From Trinickia terrae (lineage in GTDB: Bacteria; Pseudomonadota; Gammaproteobacteria; Burkholderiales; Burkholderiaceae), in contig NZ_SWJE01000004.1 in assembly GCF_005144415.1 (NCBI RefSeq), positions 1-64,000 on the forward strand: a DNA stretch of 64,000 nt, given 5' to 3'. The position numbers and the translations under genes were made by a program. Positions 44,965 to 54,959 of this stretch are shown here, piece after piece. The notes under the pieces were generated by a model. The model was not told the origin of the DNA. It ran no database searches and saw only the letters and a program-made list of their open reading frames with translations. Within the stretch, counting starts at the first letter, position 1, and the number at the start of each line of letters is the position of its first letter.

Positions 44965-47418
44965 TTGAGCAAATATCCCTATCCGATCCCGAGCCGGGAA
45001 GAAATTCTCGGCGTGCTGCGCACGAGCGAAGCGCCGCTAGCCGCCAACGACATTGCCGAGACGCTGTCGATCAAACGCCAGGAGCGCGAGGGCTTTTTCA
45101 AGCGTCTTGCGGCCATGGAACGCGATGGCCAGATCCGCCTCGACAAGCGCGGCTACTATCAATTGACCCATCCGTCGAACTTCGTGGCCGGCCGCGTGCA
45201 GGGCCATCGCGACGGTTTCGGCTTCATCATCCGCGACGATGGCCAGGACGATTTGTTCCTGCCCAACACCGAGATGCAGAAGGTCATGCACAACGATCGC
45301 GTGCTCGCGCGCATCGTCGGCTATGACCGCCGGGGACGTCCGGAAGGACACATCGTCGAGGTCACCGACCGCGCCAACAAGCGGGTGATCGGCCGGCTCC
45401 TGAACGAGAACGGTGCACTGATCGTCGCGCCCGAAGACAAGCGCATCGGCCACGACATCCTGATCACGCAGAACACGAAGAAGGCGAAGGTCGGGCAAGT
45501 GGTCGTCGTCGACCTGACCGACTTCCCGAGCCGCCATTCGCAGCCGCTCGGGCGCGTCGCCGAAGTGCTCGGCGACATCGACGACCCCGGCATGGAAATC
45601 GAAATCGCCGTGCGCAAGTACGGCGTGCCGCACGAGTTCAGCGACGCCGCGCTCGAGCAGGCCGCCAAGCTGCCCGACGAGGTGCGCGCGGCGGACATCC
45701 GTCATCGCATCGACTTGCGCGATGTGCCGCTCGTCACGATCGACGGCGAGGACGCCCGCGATTTCGACGACGCCGTCTATTGCGAGCCGGTCAAGGTCGG
45801 CCGCGGCGAGGGCTTTCGCCTGATCGTCGCGATCGCCGACGTCTCGCATTACGTGCATCCGGAGAGCGGTCTCGACGTCGATGCGCTCGAGCGCAGCACC
45901 TCGGTCTATTTCCCGCGCCGCGTAATTCCGATGCTGCCCGAGAAGCTCTCGAACGGGCTGTGCTCGCTCAATCCGCAGGTCGACCGCTGCGTGCTCGTCT
46001 GCGACATGGTGATCACCGCGCGCGGCGAGATCAAGGCATATCAGTTCTATCCGGGTGTGATGCATTCGGCGGCGCGTCTCACGTACACCGAAGTCGCCGC
46101 GGTGCTCGCGAACACCAAGGGGCCCGAGGCGGCGCGCCGCGCGGCGCTCCTGCCGCAGCTGCAAAACCTCTACGGTGTGTTCAAGGCGCTTTTCGCCGCG
46201 CGTCAGAAGCGCGGCGCGATCGATTTCGACACGACCGAGACCTACATCGTCTGCAACGCGCAGGGCAAGATCGAGCAGATCGTGCCGCGTCAGCGCAACG
46301 ACGCGCACAAGCTCATCGAGGAGTGCATGCTGGCCGCGAACGTCTGCGCGGCCGACTTCATGAAGCGCAACAAGCACCCGGGGCTCTACCGCGTGCACGC
46401 GGGTCCGACGGCCGAGAAGCTCGAGAACCTGCGCACCTTCCTGCGCGGCGTCGGCCTCACGCTCGGCGGCGGCGATTCCCCGCATGCGAGCGACTACGCT
46501 GCGCTGATGGCGCAGGTCCGCGACCGGCCCGATGCGCAGATGCTCCAGACGATGCTGCTGCGCTCGATGCAGCAGGCCGTCTACAGTCCGGACAACATCG
46601 GCCACTTCGGTCTCGCCTACGACGCCTACGCGCACTTCACGAGCCCGATCCGCCGCTATCCCGACCTGCTCACGCACCGCGCGATCTACGCGGTCCTCGC
46701 GGGCCGCAAGTACCAGCCGGAGACGCCGCATGGCGTCGCGCTGAACACGTCGATCTCGCCGCGCGCCCGCGCGATGCAGCAGGCCGACGACGAGGCGCGC
46801 GGCCGCTCGCGCTCGAACGTGGCGATCTGGGAAGAGCTCGGGCTGCATTGCTCGGCGAACGAGCGGCGCGCCGACGAAGCGTCGCGCGACGTCGAAGCCT
46901 GGCTCAAGTGCTACTTCATGCGCGACAAGCTTGGCGAGGAGTACGGCGGGATGGTGAGCGGCGTGACGTCGTTCGGCATCTTCGTGCAACTCGACGCGCT
47001 TTTCATCGAAGGCCTCGTGCACGTCACCGAGCTCGGGTCCGACTACTTCCAATACGACGAGGTCAAGAACGAGTTGCGCGGCGAGCGCACCGGCATCCGC
47101 TACCGGCTTTCCGACCGCGTGCGCGTGCAGGTGAGCCGCGTCGACCTCGACGCGCGCAAGATCGACTTCCGGCTCGTGCGCGATACACCGGTCAAGGCGC
47201 CGTCGAGCCGCCCCGTGATCGTCGACAAGTCGATGCTCGACGGCGAAGCGGGGCCGCGCGTGCGGCCGATCGCGGCCGCCGACGGCACGCGCCGCAAGAA
47301 GCCGGCATCGGCGAAATCGGCGGCGGTGAAGGAAGCGCAGGCCGCGCGCGGTTCGCCATCGAAGAAGCGCGCCGCGTCGAAGCCGGCGTCGAAGAGCCGC
47401 TCGCGCAAGAAGTATTGA
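44965..47418 (+). CDS. rnr: Ribonuclease R
   Basis: 817 residues from a TTG start. An N-terminal winged-helix/cold-shock part (SKYPYPIPSREEILGVLR, NFVAGRVQGHRDGFGFIIRD), a RNB nuclease core with DGEDARDFDDAVYCE (the Asp cluster that binds Mg), an S1 domain (GVTSFGIFVQLDALFIEGLV) and a Lys/Arg-rich tail. It is a processive 3'-5' exonuclease for structured RNA and trans-translation. A longer frame starts upstream, but TAGAAT at 44,894 looks like its -10 and the long frame would start before transcription. The start is thus a reasoned choice. Confidence 0.92.
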   Translation: MSKYPYPIPSREEILGVLRTSEAPLAANDIAETLSIKRQEREGFFKRLAAMERDGQIRLDKRGYYQLTHPSNFVAGRVQGHRDGFGFIIRDDGQDDLFLPNTEMQKVMHNDRVLARIVGYDRRGRPEGHIVEVTDRANKRVIGRLLNENGALIVAPEDKRIGHDILITQNTKKAKVGQVVVVDLTDFPSRHSQPLGRVAEVLGDIDDPGMEIEIAVRKYGVPHEFSDAALEQAAKLPDEVRAADIRHRIDLRDVPLVTIDGEDARDFDDAVYCEPVKVGRGEGFRLIVAIADVSHYVHPESGLDVDALERSTSVYFPRRVIPMLPEKLSNGLCSLNPQVDRCVLVCDMVITARGEIKAYQFYPGVMHSAARLTYTEVAAVLANTKGPEAARRAALLPQLQNLYGVFKALFAARQKRGAIDFDTTETYIVCNAQGKIEQIVPRQRNDAHKLIEECMLAANVCAADFMKRNKHPGLYRVHAGPTAEKLENLRTFLRGVGLTLGGGDSPHASDYAALMAQVRDRPDAQMLQTMLLRSMQQAVYSPDNIGHFGLAYDAYAHFTSPIRRYPDLLTHRAIYAVLAGRKYQPETPHGVALNTSISPRARAMQQADDEARGRSRSNVAIWEELGLHCSANERRADEASRDVEAWLKCYFMRDKLGEEYGGMVSGVTSFGIFVQLDALFIEGLVHVTELGSDYFQYDEVKNELRGERTGIRYRLSDRVRVQVSRVDLDARKIDFRLVRDTPVKAPSSRPVIVDKSMLDGEAGPRVRPIAAADGTRRKKPASAKSAAVKEAQAARGSPSKKRAASKPASKSRSRKKY

Positions 47419-47562
47419 TGTGACGCGCGCGGCGTGCCGCGCCGCGCGTGCCAATTCCTAGCGCGCCGCATGGCCCTGCCGTGCGGCGCCTTTTCATTGT
47501 GTTTCGCGCGATGCGCGCGGCCGCGCCGCAGGCGCATTTTTCAAGCAAAGGTTGTCTCAGCC

Positions 47563-48312
47563 ATGGCACGTCTGAAGGTTCTATACGGTTTTCACGCAGT
47601 CACCGCGCGCTTGCGCCACGACGCGTCCACGGTCGAGGAAGTGTTGTACGACGCGACGCGGCGCGACCGCCGGATGCAGGACTTCCTGCAGACCGCGAAG
47701 GAAGCGGGCGTGCGCCTGATCGCAGCCGACGAGACGCGCCTGTGGGGCCTCGCGCGGACCGAGCGCCACCAGGGCGTGGTCGCGCGTGCGAGCGACCTGC
47801 CGCTCGCACAGAACCTCGCGGAGCTGCTCGACGGCATCAACGGCCCGGCGCTGTTGCTCGTGCTCGACGGCGTGACCGATCCGCACAACCTGGGCGCGTG
47901 CCTGCGCGTGGCCGACGCCGCCGGCGCGCACGCGGTGATCGCGCCGCGCGACCGCGCGGTCGGCCTGAACTCGACGGCGGCGAAGGTCGCGAGCGGCGCG
48001 GCCGATACGGTGCCGTACATCACGGTCACGAACCTGGCGCGCGCGCTGCGCGAATTGAAGGACGCCGGCGTGTGGGTGGTGGGGACGGCGGGCGAGGCTA
48101 CGGCGAGTCTGTACGAGGCCAAGCTCGACGGCCCGGTGGCGCTCGTGATGGGCGCGGAAGGCGAGGGCATGCGCCGTCTCACGCGCGATACGTGCGACGA
48201 GGTCATGCACATTCCGATGGCGGGGACGGTGGAGAGCCTGAACGTGTCGGTGGCGAGCGGGGTGTGCTTGTTCGAAGCCGTGCGGCAGAGAAAGGCCGTC
48301 AAGAACCCGTGA
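47563..48312 (+). CDS. rlmB: 23S rRNA (guanosine-2'-O-)-methyltransferase RlmB
   Basis: 249 residues from the ATG at 47,563. N-terminal substrate-binding part ([20 protein letters not shown]), then the SPOUT domain with [38 protein letters not shown] and [18 protein letters not shown], the knot that binds S-adenosylmethionine. It methylates G2251 of 23S rRNA. rnr followed by rlmB is a standard proteobacterial pair and supports the core assignment. Confidence 0.95.
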   Translation: MARLKVLYGFHAVTARLRHDASTVEEVLYDATRRDRRMQDFLQTAKEAGVRLIAADETRLWGLARTERHQGVVARASDLPLAQNLAELLDGINGPALLLVLDGVTDPHNLGACLRVADAAGAHAVIAPRDRAVGLNSTAAKVASGAADTVPYITVTNLARALRELKDAGVWVVGTAGEATASLYEAKLDGPVALVMGAEGEGMRRLTRDTCDEVMHIPMAGTVESLNVSVASGVCLFEAVRQRKAVKNP

Positions 48313-48375
48313 TCGAAAGCGCCTTACGACTCCGGTAAACTCCCGCTTTTCGCAAGCTCCTCTCGATCCCCAGCC

Positions 48376-49071
48376 ATGACTCAAGACGAACTCAAGCAAC
48401 TGGTCGGCCAAGCCGCCGCCGACTACGTCAACGCCCATGTCCCCGAAGGCGCCGTGATCGGCGTCGGCACGGGCTCGACGGCAAACTGCTTCATCGACGC
48501 GCTCGCCGCCGTCAAGGCGCGCTATCGCGGCGCGGTGTCGAGCTCGGTCGCGACGACCGCGCGCCTCGAAAAGCACGGCATCAAGGTGTTCGACCTCAAC
48601 GAGATCGAGTCGCTGCCCGTCTACGTTGACGGCGCCGACGAGATCGACCCGAGCGGCGCGATGATCAAGGGCGGCGGCGGCGCGCTCACGCGCGAGAAGA
48701 TCGTGGCGTCGGTGTCGGACGTGTTCGTCTGCATCGCGGACGCGACGAAGCGCGTCGACGTGCTCGGCCACTTCCCGCTGCCGATCGAAGTGGTGCCGAT
48801 GGCGCGCACCGCGATCGGCCGGCGCGTGACGGCCGAAGGCGGCGTGCCGGTGCTGCGCGTGAAGCCCGACGGCTCGCCCTACATCACCGACAACGGCAAC
48901 GAGATCATTGACGTCAAGGGCCTGCAAATCGCCGATCCGTGCGCGTTCGAAGCGCTCGTCAATGCATGGCCCGGCGTCGTGACGGTGGGCCTCTTCGCGA
49001 GCCGCGGCGCAGACCTGTGCCTGCTTGGCGCCGACACGGGTGTTCAGACCATCGAATACGCGAAGCGCTGA
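48376..49071 (+). CDS. rpiA: Ribose-5-phosphate isomerase A
   Basis: 231 residues with all family motifs: [17 protein letters not shown] (phosphate loop), [20 protein letters not shown] (catalytic Asp/Lys/Glu area with TREK following) and [16 protein letters not shown]. It interconverts ribose-5-phosphate and ribulose-5-phosphate in the pentose phosphate pathway. Its stop is followed by a 238-base gap before a small hypothetical gene. Confidence 0.96.
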   Translation: MTQDELKQLVGQAAADYVNAHVPEGAVIGVGTGSTANCFIDALAAVKARYRGAVSSSVATTARLEKHGIKVFDLNEIESLPVYVDGADEIDPSGAMIKGGGGALTREKIVASVSDVFVCIADATKRVDVLGHFPLPIEVVPMARTAIGRRVTAEGGVPVLRVKPDGSPYITDNGNEIIDVKGLQIADPCAFEALVNAWPGVVTVGLFASRGADLCLLGADTGVQTIEYAKR

Positions 49072-49309
49072 GCGTCGTCATTGGCCGGTAGCCGCGAGCC
49101 AGAAAAAAATGCTGGTTTTTGACGCGCTCGCGCGGCCCTCGGTAATTTTGCGATAATCGCCGCAACAGCCGCGCCGCGGCTAGAAGCACGATGCGCCTGG
49201 CCTGGCTTGGCCTGGCCCGGTTTCGAGCCAGGCGCATTCTCCGTCGACGGGCGATTCAATCACGCTCGAGAGCGAATCCGCGCAGCAAGACAAGAATCAA
49301 GGACACATC

Positions 49310-49546
49310 ATGCAAGCCGAACTTCGGCATGCGCTCGATACCGCCTACGAGCGGATGAAGCGCGCCGAGCCCGCTCCGGAGGCGTTCGCGAGCAACTACG
49401 CACTGTGCCTCGGCATCATCATCGGCGGCCAGGCGTGCGACGGCATGAGCGATGAGGAAGCCGGCCAGGAGCGCGCGCATCTTGCGATGCTCGCTGCGCT
49501 CTACGAAATCGGCGAGCGCGTGAGGAGCGATCTCGGCGCGCAATGA
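49310..49546 (+). CDS. Small conserved hypothetical protein
   Basis: 78 residues, MQAELRHALDTAYERMKRAE ... AGQERAHLAMLAALYEIGER. Mostly helical, no signal peptide or known motif. A GGACAC stretch rather than a strong ribosome site precedes the ATG. I do not recognise a function. Convergent with the Crp/Fnr gene, 32 bases apart. Confidence 0.6.
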   Translation: MQAELRHALDTAYERMKRAEPAPEAFASNYALCLGIIIGGQACDGMSDEEAGQERAHLAMLAALYEIGERVRSDLGAQ

Positions 49547-49578
49547 GTCACACGTCCGCAGCGCGCCGCGAGCGATGC

Positions 49579-50313
49579 TCAGTTGACCGTATCGGTCTGA
49601 TGCAGGGCAGGCAGCAGCCGGTCGAATTCTCGCTTGACGAGGCCGTAGCATTCGCACGCACGCACTTCGAGGCCCTTGCGGTCGAGCACCTTGATATGCC
49701 CGCGGCTGTGATGAATGAGCCCCAGGTCGTGCAGCTTGCCGGCCGCTTCGGTGATGCCTTCGCGGCGTACGCCGAGCATGTCGGCGATGAGCTGCTGCGT
49801 CACGGCGAGCTCGTTGGTGGCCGCGCGATCGACCTCGAGCAAGAGCCACCGGCAGAGCTGCTTCGACAGCGAGTGATGGCGGTTGCACGCGGCGGTCTGC
49901 GCGACCTGCGTGAGCAGCGCCTGCATGTAGAGCAGCATCAGGCGGCGCAGGAAGTCCGAGCGCGCGAATTCCTGTCTCAGGCGTTGCGCGCTCATCCGGT
50001 AAGCGAAGCCGGCGCATTGCACCTGCACGCGGCTCGGCATCGTTTCACCTCCGGTGAGCACCTGCACGCCGGTCATGCCTTCGCGGCCGACGGCGGCGAG
50101 CTCGACCGAGCCGCCGTCTTCCATCATCGCGAGGATCGAGATGATGGCGGTCGTCGGAAAGTAGACGTGGTGAATCTTGTGTCCGCAGTCGCACAGCAGC
50201 TGCTCGGTGCGCAGATGAACCAGTTCGAGATGGGGCGTCAGGGCTTGCCATTCGGTGGAGGGCAACGCGCCGAGCAGATGGTTGCCGTGCAGATCGGATT
50301 GTAGGGTCAACAT
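49579..50313 (-). CDS. Crp/Fnr-family regulator
   Basis: 244 residues from the ATG at 50,313, which has GAGG before it; a longer frame has no support. The N-terminal half is a cNMP-binding-like domain (IHHVYFPTTAIISILAMMED, VELAAVGREGMTGVQVLTGG) and the C-terminal half a Crp HTH (LAVTQQLIADMLGVRREGIT). There are Cys residues but no Fnr-type four-Cys N-terminus, so it is not an O2-sensing Fnr of the classic sort. The long untranscribed-looking gap upstream may hold its control region. Confidence 0.85.
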   Translation of the reverse strand: MLTLQSDLHGNHLLGALPSTEWQALTPHLELVHLRTEQLLCDCGHKIHHVYFPTTAIISILAMMEDGGSVELAAVGREGMTGVQVLTGGETMPSRVQVQCAGFAYRMSAQRLRQEFARSDFLRRLMLLYMQALLTQVAQTAACNRHHSLSKQLCRWLLLEVDRAATNELAVTQQLIADMLGVRREGITEAAGKLHDLGLIHHSRGHIKVLDRKGLEVRACECYGLVKREFDRLLPALHQTDTVN

Positions 50314-51218
50314 GATCGGTCCTCGATGGAAGCTGCGTCGTACGCAGCTTCTTGTTGCTGGTCCGTTCGCGGCATTGCCGGAACGCATGCAAGCGTTTCG
50401 ACAGGATTGCCGCGCTTCTTTTGGCCTCGCGCTCTCTCGCGGTGGCGCCCGTCTGTGCGGTTGCGCTCTGTCGCGCCATCCTCAGCGAGGATCGTGCCAA
50501 ACCCCTGGGAGGCCCGTTTTGCAGGGGCGTCCCAGTTATTGCGGCGCGTCCCGGGGGGCGAGCGGTCCGTTTTTGTTTCAAATCTGCAAAATGCCGCGGC
50601 GCACCGGCATGCCTTGCGGCCCGCTTCTGTTTGAAACCCTGGCGTCCCGATGGCACGGGGCTTCAGCGGCATGCGCCAAGCAACCAGCCAACGACGCCAG
50701 CCGGCCGAATCTGCCGCGCCGGGGGCGGATAGGGGCTTGGGCCCGCATGCCGAAATTGATTCAGATGTGTTGCATCGGAGCCCGACTTTGCTGCGCTGCA
50801 CGCATTGGTCTGCGCAATCGCAACGCTTGATGGGGTAAGGGCGCGCGCGAAAATGGTTACAAAGTCGAACCATGCATTGGGGCGCCGACAACGCTGAAAC
50901 AGGGAGCGGAACGGGAGCCGAAAACGCCACGCGCTTTGTAATAAGTCGCGCATGCCGCGAATGGCTCATTGTTGAGACAAAACGAATGCGCACACGAAAG
51001 GCAATTGGCGCTACTGCTGGCTGCACAGGCTCCGCGGGTCCCGGTGGCGGTTGGTAAGCAGTGGCAACTAATCGGGGGAAGAGGTCGGAATCACCTGATA
51101 CCCCTGGATTCGTAGGCTGAAATCGGAAAATTGGGTGCGATTGCGCACGGAAAGCGCTTCTCTCGCGACGTACCGTGCAGCATGGCAATTCGTCTTACCT
51201 TCCTGATGGCAGCCGGCG
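50314..51218. other. Long intergenic region
   Basis: About 900 bases of GC-rich sequence. Several open frames occur on both strands from GC bias but none has protein-like composition, a ribosome site or family similarity. No tRNA, terminator or repeat was recognised. It separates divergent Crp/Fnr and GNAT genes and is long for this compact part of the chromosome. Confidence 0.55.
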
Positions 51219-51755
51219 ATGAACTGGACAACGCTCGAATTCGATCAACTGAGCGCGCGCGAACTGTATCTGATCCTGCGCGCGCGCAGCGCGGTGTTCG
51301 TCGTCGAAGCGTCGCGCGTGCATCTCGATGCGGACGGCTATGACGAGACGGCGCTGCACGTGTTCGCATATGAAGACATGACGCGCCCAATGCCGATCGT
51401 CGCCTATGCGCGAATTCGTCCCGGCGAGGCCGAATATCAGGAAGTCGTGATCGACAAGATTCTGACGAGCCCGTCGCGTCGCGGCGACGGGACCGCCGAC
51501 GCGCTCGTTGCGCACGTGATGCATGTGGTCGACGCGCGTTGGCCGGGGCACAGGGTGAAAGCGTTCGCGCCGGCAGGGCAGCGTGTGCTTTATGAAAGGT
51601 TCGGTTTCCGCCGGGAGCAGGAGACCGGCGGCGCCGCGTGCGGCATGCGATCCGTCGCATTCGTGCGCGGCGGTCCGTGCGGCGTGGCGGAGCCGGCCGA
51701 ATGGCGGCGGGCCCGCGGGCAACGCTACGCCGCGGGGCCGTTAGGTATGCGCTGA
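51219..51755 (+). CDS. GNAT N-acetyltransferase, ElaA-like
   Basis: 178 residues. The ElaA pattern is clear: LYLILRARSAVFVVEASRVH, MPIVAYARIRPGEAEYQEVV, the acetyl-CoA loop SPSRRGDGTADALVAHVM and FAPAGQRVLYERFGF. The C-terminal 30 residues (RGGPCGVAEPAEWRRARG) are longer than usual. The acceptor substrate of ElaA proteins is unknown. Confidence 0.85.
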   Translation: MNWTTLEFDQLSARELYLILRARSAVFVVEASRVHLDADGYDETALHVFAYEDMTRPMPIVAYARIRPGEAEYQEVVIDKILTSPSRRGDGTADALVAHVMHVVDARWPGHRVKAFAPAGQRVLYERFGFRREQETGGAACGMRSVAFVRGGPCGVAEPAEWRRARGQRYAAGPLGMR

Positions 51756-52077
51756 GGCTCGCTTTCGTGCGGGCCTGAGGCGGCAGGCAGTAAGTCAGGG
51801 GGAGTTGGGGGTACGCGCTCGAGGCGCGGGCGAAAGCCGCGCATCGATAGACCGCAGCGCGCGGTCGCGTACGTTTGGGCGTCGCTCATTTTCTACAATG
51901 TCCTATGGTACTCACCGGTTTGAAGATACGGGCTGGCGCGGAGCGCCGTTGCTGCGCAAGCACGTTCCGCGGCGCTTTCGTCAGACGGAAAAACCCTGTA
52001 AGGAATTTCCCATCTGGCATATTCATATTGGCCGCAGCACCGTATCGGAAAGACAACAGGGCACACGAGGGCGCGAA
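51756..52077. other. Promoter region of the FadR-type regulator
   Basis: 322 bases. TACAAT at 51,894-51,899 could be a -10 for the GntR gene at 52,078; no matching -35 at the ideal distance. Nothing else recognised. Confidence 0.4.
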
Positions 52078-52830
52078 ATGAATCAGGCGTCGGACGGCGC
52101 ATCGGGGGGTGTCATGGAGCAGGGCAAGGACCGCTCACTGGTCAGCAAAGTGATGGACGGGCTCGTCACGGGCATCGTCGAAGAAAAATATGGGGCGATT
52201 CTGCCGCCGCAGGACGTGCTGTCGAAGGAGTTCGACGTTAGCCGCACGGTGATGCGCGAGGCGCTGTCGATGCTGCTCGCGCGCCACATGCTCGACGTGC
52301 GGCCGAAGGTCGGCACGCGCATCCGCTCGATGCGCGACTGGCGCATGATCGACGAGGACGTCGTCAACTGGCGCTTTCGCGCCAAGCCGGATCCGCTCTT
52401 CATGCGCGACGTGATCGAGTTCCGCATGCTGATCGAGCCGCGCGCGGCGGCGCAGGCGGCCTCGCGAGCGAGCGTGTCGGAAGTGGCGGGCATCCGCGAG
52501 GCGTTCGACGTGTTCAAGACGATCGCCCCCGGCGAGCCGGGCTACGAAGCGGCCGACGAGTTGCTGCATACGCGCATCGTGCACGCGAGCGGCAACCAGT
52601 TCTTCCAGCAGATGGCGGCGATCATCCGCGGCGCGCTGACGACGGTGAACCCGATGATCAACCAGAAGCCCGGCGTCTGGGAAATCTCGGTGCGCACGCA
52701 TGCGCGCGTCGTCGAGGCGATCGAGCGGCGCGACCCGAAAGAGGCCGAAACGGCGGCGCTCGCGCTGATCGACTTCACCGCGGACGAGATTGGCCGCGAG
52801 TTCTCGATCGAAGTGCCCGGCCGCAAGTAG
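52078..52830 (+). CDS. GntR-family regulator, FadR/FCD type
   Basis: 250 residues from the ATG at 52,078 (GAGGGCGCGAA upstream). Winged HTH: VLSKEFDVSRTVMREALSML, LARHMLDVRPKVGTRI; FCD domain: VIEFRMLIEPRAAAQAAS and ETAALALIDFTADEI with the expected Asp/His metal positions (DELLHTRIVHASGN; RTHARVVEAIE). It resembles the sugar-acid regulators (DgoR/LldR-like) more than the aromatic VanR type. The next gene is a Gfo/Idh/MocA oxidoreductase. Confidence 0.87.
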   Translation: MNQASDGASGGVMEQGKDRSLVSKVMDGLVTGIVEEKYGAILPPQDVLSKEFDVSRTVMREALSMLLARHMLDVRPKVGTRIRSMRDWRMIDEDVVNWRFRAKPDPLFMRDVIEFRMLIEPRAAAQAASRASVSEVAGIREAFDVFKTIAPGEPGYEAADELLHTRIVHASGNQFFQQMAAIIRGALTTVNPMINQKPGVWEISVRTHARVVEAIERRDPKEAETAALALIDFTADEIGREFSIEVPGRK

Positions 52831-52933
52831 CCGGCTGGACGTCTCCGGCGCCTGCGAGTGCGGGGCGCCGCCCGGGCGTGCTCTGCGCTTGGGTTTTGCC
52901 ATTCCCGCGTTGTTCCGTTCTAGTCGATGCGAG

Positions 52934-52947
52934 CGCAAACGTTTGCG
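52934..52947. promoter_or_regulatory. LacI/PurR-type operator palindrome
   Basis: CGCAAACGTTTGCG is a perfect 14-bp palindrome that equals the core of the E. coli PurR box. It lies 114 bases before the Gfo/Idh/MocA start. No LacI-family gene is in the window, so the regulator would be elsewhere. Confidence 0.6.
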
Positions 52948-53060
52948 GCTGCGCTTGAGTCCGCGTGCCGTTGCCGAGCCGCTTATCATTACGGCGATTC
53001 CAGCGCGCGCGTTGCCGCCGCGCAACTTCAGACACCGCCACTTCGACACGCCTTTCATCG

Positions 53061-54053
53061 ATGAACCACAACGCTACGAATAGCGAAGCCCCCGTTCGCT
53101 GGGGCATCGTCGGCGCGGGCAATATCGCGCGCCGCTTCGGCCAGGGCCTCGCGCACGTGCCCGGCGCGCGGATGACACAAGTTTGGTCGCGCCGGGCGCC
53201 CGCAGCGGTTGCCTACGCCCGCCAATTCGGCGCGAACGCCTGCGCGAGCCTCGAAGCGCTGCTCGCGAGCGACATCGACGCCGTCTACATCGCCACGCTG
53301 CACGACAGCCACGCCCACTACGCGCTGGCCGCGCTCGCCGCGGGCAAGCACGTGCTCTGCGAAAAGCCCGCGGCGATCAACGCGCGGCAGCTCGAGCGCG
53401 TGCTCGCCGCGGCGAGCGACGCACAACGCCTCTTCATGGAGGCGATGAAGCCGCCGTTCTATCCGCTCTATCGCAAGCTGCGCGAGCACCTCGCGAGCGA
53501 TCCGGTCGGCGAGGTCGGGCTCGTGCGCGCGGGCTGCGCGACGGCGAGCGCGCGGGCGGACCATCCGGTGTTTTCCTTCGATCACACGGGGGGCGCGCTG
53601 CTCGATATCGGCATCTACGAGGCCTTTCTCGCCGTCGACTGGCTCGGCGCGCCGCTCGACGTGCAGACGATCGGCCGCCTCGGCCCGACGGGCGTCGATA
53701 CCTTCGCGAGCCTCAATTGCCGGCACGAGCGCGGCATCGCGCAGCTTTTCTGCGGACTCGATCTGCAAGGCAGGGGCGATGCGTTGCTGGCCGGGCCGCT
53801 CGGCTGCGTGACGATCCACGAAAACTGGTGGAACCCGGCGCGCGCGACGATCCGCTATGTCGACGGCCGCATCGCCGAGCTCGACGAGCCGTTCGAAGGC
53901 GGCGGTCTCAACTATGAAACGGCGCACTTTTGCGAGCTGATCCGCGCGGGCGCGCTCGAGAGTCCGGTGATGACGCACGCGAAATCGCTGCAGATGATCT
54001 CGATGATGGACTCGGCGCGCGCGACGCTCGGGCTCAGGTACGCGGGCGAATAA
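53061..54053 (+). CDS. Gfo/Idh/MocA-family oxidoreductase
   Basis: 330 residues from the ATG at 53,061. NAD(P) site RWGIVGAGNIARRFGQGL, the family AGKHVLCEKPAAINARQL with the catalytic Lys, and HTGGALLDIGIYEAFLAVDW in the C-terminal domain. Similar enzymes oxidise sugars, inositols or trans-dihydrodiols. The active-site pattern EKP...GIY is that of the dihydrodiol-dehydrogenase/1,5-anhydrofructose-reductase branch. Likely controlled through the LacI-type box upstream. Confidence 0.85.
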   Translation: MNHNATNSEAPVRWGIVGAGNIARRFGQGLAHVPGARMTQVWSRRAPAAVAYARQFGANACASLEALLASDIDAVYIATLHDSHAHYALAALAAGKHVLCEKPAAINARQLERVLAAASDAQRLFMEAMKPPFYPLYRKLREHLASDPVGEVGLVRAGCATASARADHPVFSFDHTGGALLDIGIYEAFLAVDWLGAPLDVQTIGRLGPTGVDTFASLNCRHERGIAQLFCGLDLQGRGDALLAGPLGCVTIHENWWNPARATIRYVDGRIAELDEPFEGGGLNYETAHFCELIRAGALESPVMTHAKSLQMISMMDSARATLGLRYAGE

Positions 54054-54199
54054 AGGCTCACCGAAAAACGCTTTGGACCGCTGCGCTCACACGGGCGGCG
54101 GGCTGCCTGCGCGCCGGGCCCGGTGCTAAGATGACCGCCGCTCGCCCGCGTCCGGCGGGCAAGCCAAGCTTTCGAATCTCTTCCATAGGAGCCGCAGCG

Positions 54200-54898
54200 A
54201 TGCGCATCGTGGGCAAACTCTGGCGCGACAACAAGAACCTGATCGCGTTTCTCTTCCTGATGGTGTTGTTTCGCAGCGCGATCGCCGATTGGAACGTCGT
54301 GCCGACCGGCTCGATGCTGCCGACGATCCGCGAGGGCGACCGCATCCTGGTCGACAAGATGGCCTACGACCTGCGCATCCCGTTCACGCACGTGGCGCTC
54401 GCGCATCTCGGCGATCCGCAGCGCGGCGACATCGTGACGATCGATTCGTCGGCCGCGCACGAGCTGCTCGTGAAGCGCGTGATCGGCGTGCCAGGCGACC
54501 GGATCGCGCTGCGCGAGAACGCGCTCTATGTGAACGGCGTGCGTGCCGACTACCTGCCGTTCGCTGTAGCGCCGATGAGCGATGCGCCGGACTCGCCCGG
54601 CGAGTACCTGACGGAACGCTTTGACGGCGTCGCGCACACGGTGCGTCTGTCGCCGATGTCTCCGAGCCCGCGTAGCTCGTTCGGCCCTATCGTCGTGCCG
54701 CCCGGCGAGTACCTGATGCTCGGCGACAATCGCGACAACAGCGCCGATTCGCGCTACTTCGGCTTCTTCCCGCGTAGCGAGGTGATGGGGCGCGCACGCC
54801 GCGTCGCGTATTCGCTCGACGCGGCCCACGCCTACCTGCCGCGTCTCGATCGCTTCGGTGCGCTGCTCGACGCGCCCGCACCGCTGGCGTCGCGCTGA
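54200..54898 (+). CDS. lepB: Signal peptidase I (short form)
   Basis: 232 residues with one N-terminal membrane helix (NLIAFLFLMVLFRSAIADW). Catalytic Ser in VVPTGSMLPTI, Lys in LVKRVIGVPGDRIA, and the signature GDNRDNSADSRYFGFFPRS. It cleaves signal peptides on the periplasmic side. It is shorter than the usual two-helix beta-proteobacterial LepB and is not next to lepA, so it is probably an additional copy. Confidence 0.88.
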   Translation: MRIVGKLWRDNKNLIAFLFLMVLFRSAIADWNVVPTGSMLPTIREGDRILVDKMAYDLRIPFTHVALAHLGDPQRGDIVTIDSSAAHELLVKRVIGVPGDRIALRENALYVNGVRADYLPFAVAPMSDAPDSPGEYLTERFDGVAHTVRLSPMSPSPRSSFGPIVVPPGEYLMLGDNRDNSADSRYFGFFPRSEVMGRARRVAYSLDAAHAYLPRLDRFGALLDAPAPLASR

Positions 54899-54959
54899 CC
54901 GATAGGTGAATGTGCGGACGGGCGCCCGCACGCATCAACACGAAGCGCGCCCGTCGCGC

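Noticed and set aside
45037-47454. 805-codon open frame opposite rnr
   Set aside because: It is an antisense shadow produced by GC-biased codons of RNase R; composition is Arg/Asp/Val rich without any domain, and rnr itself is unmistakable.
49190-49222. CCTGG-rich short direct repeats as a CRISPR or VNTR
   Set aside because: Only a few imperfect 5-base units over some 30 bases; no spacer structure and no cas genes in the window.
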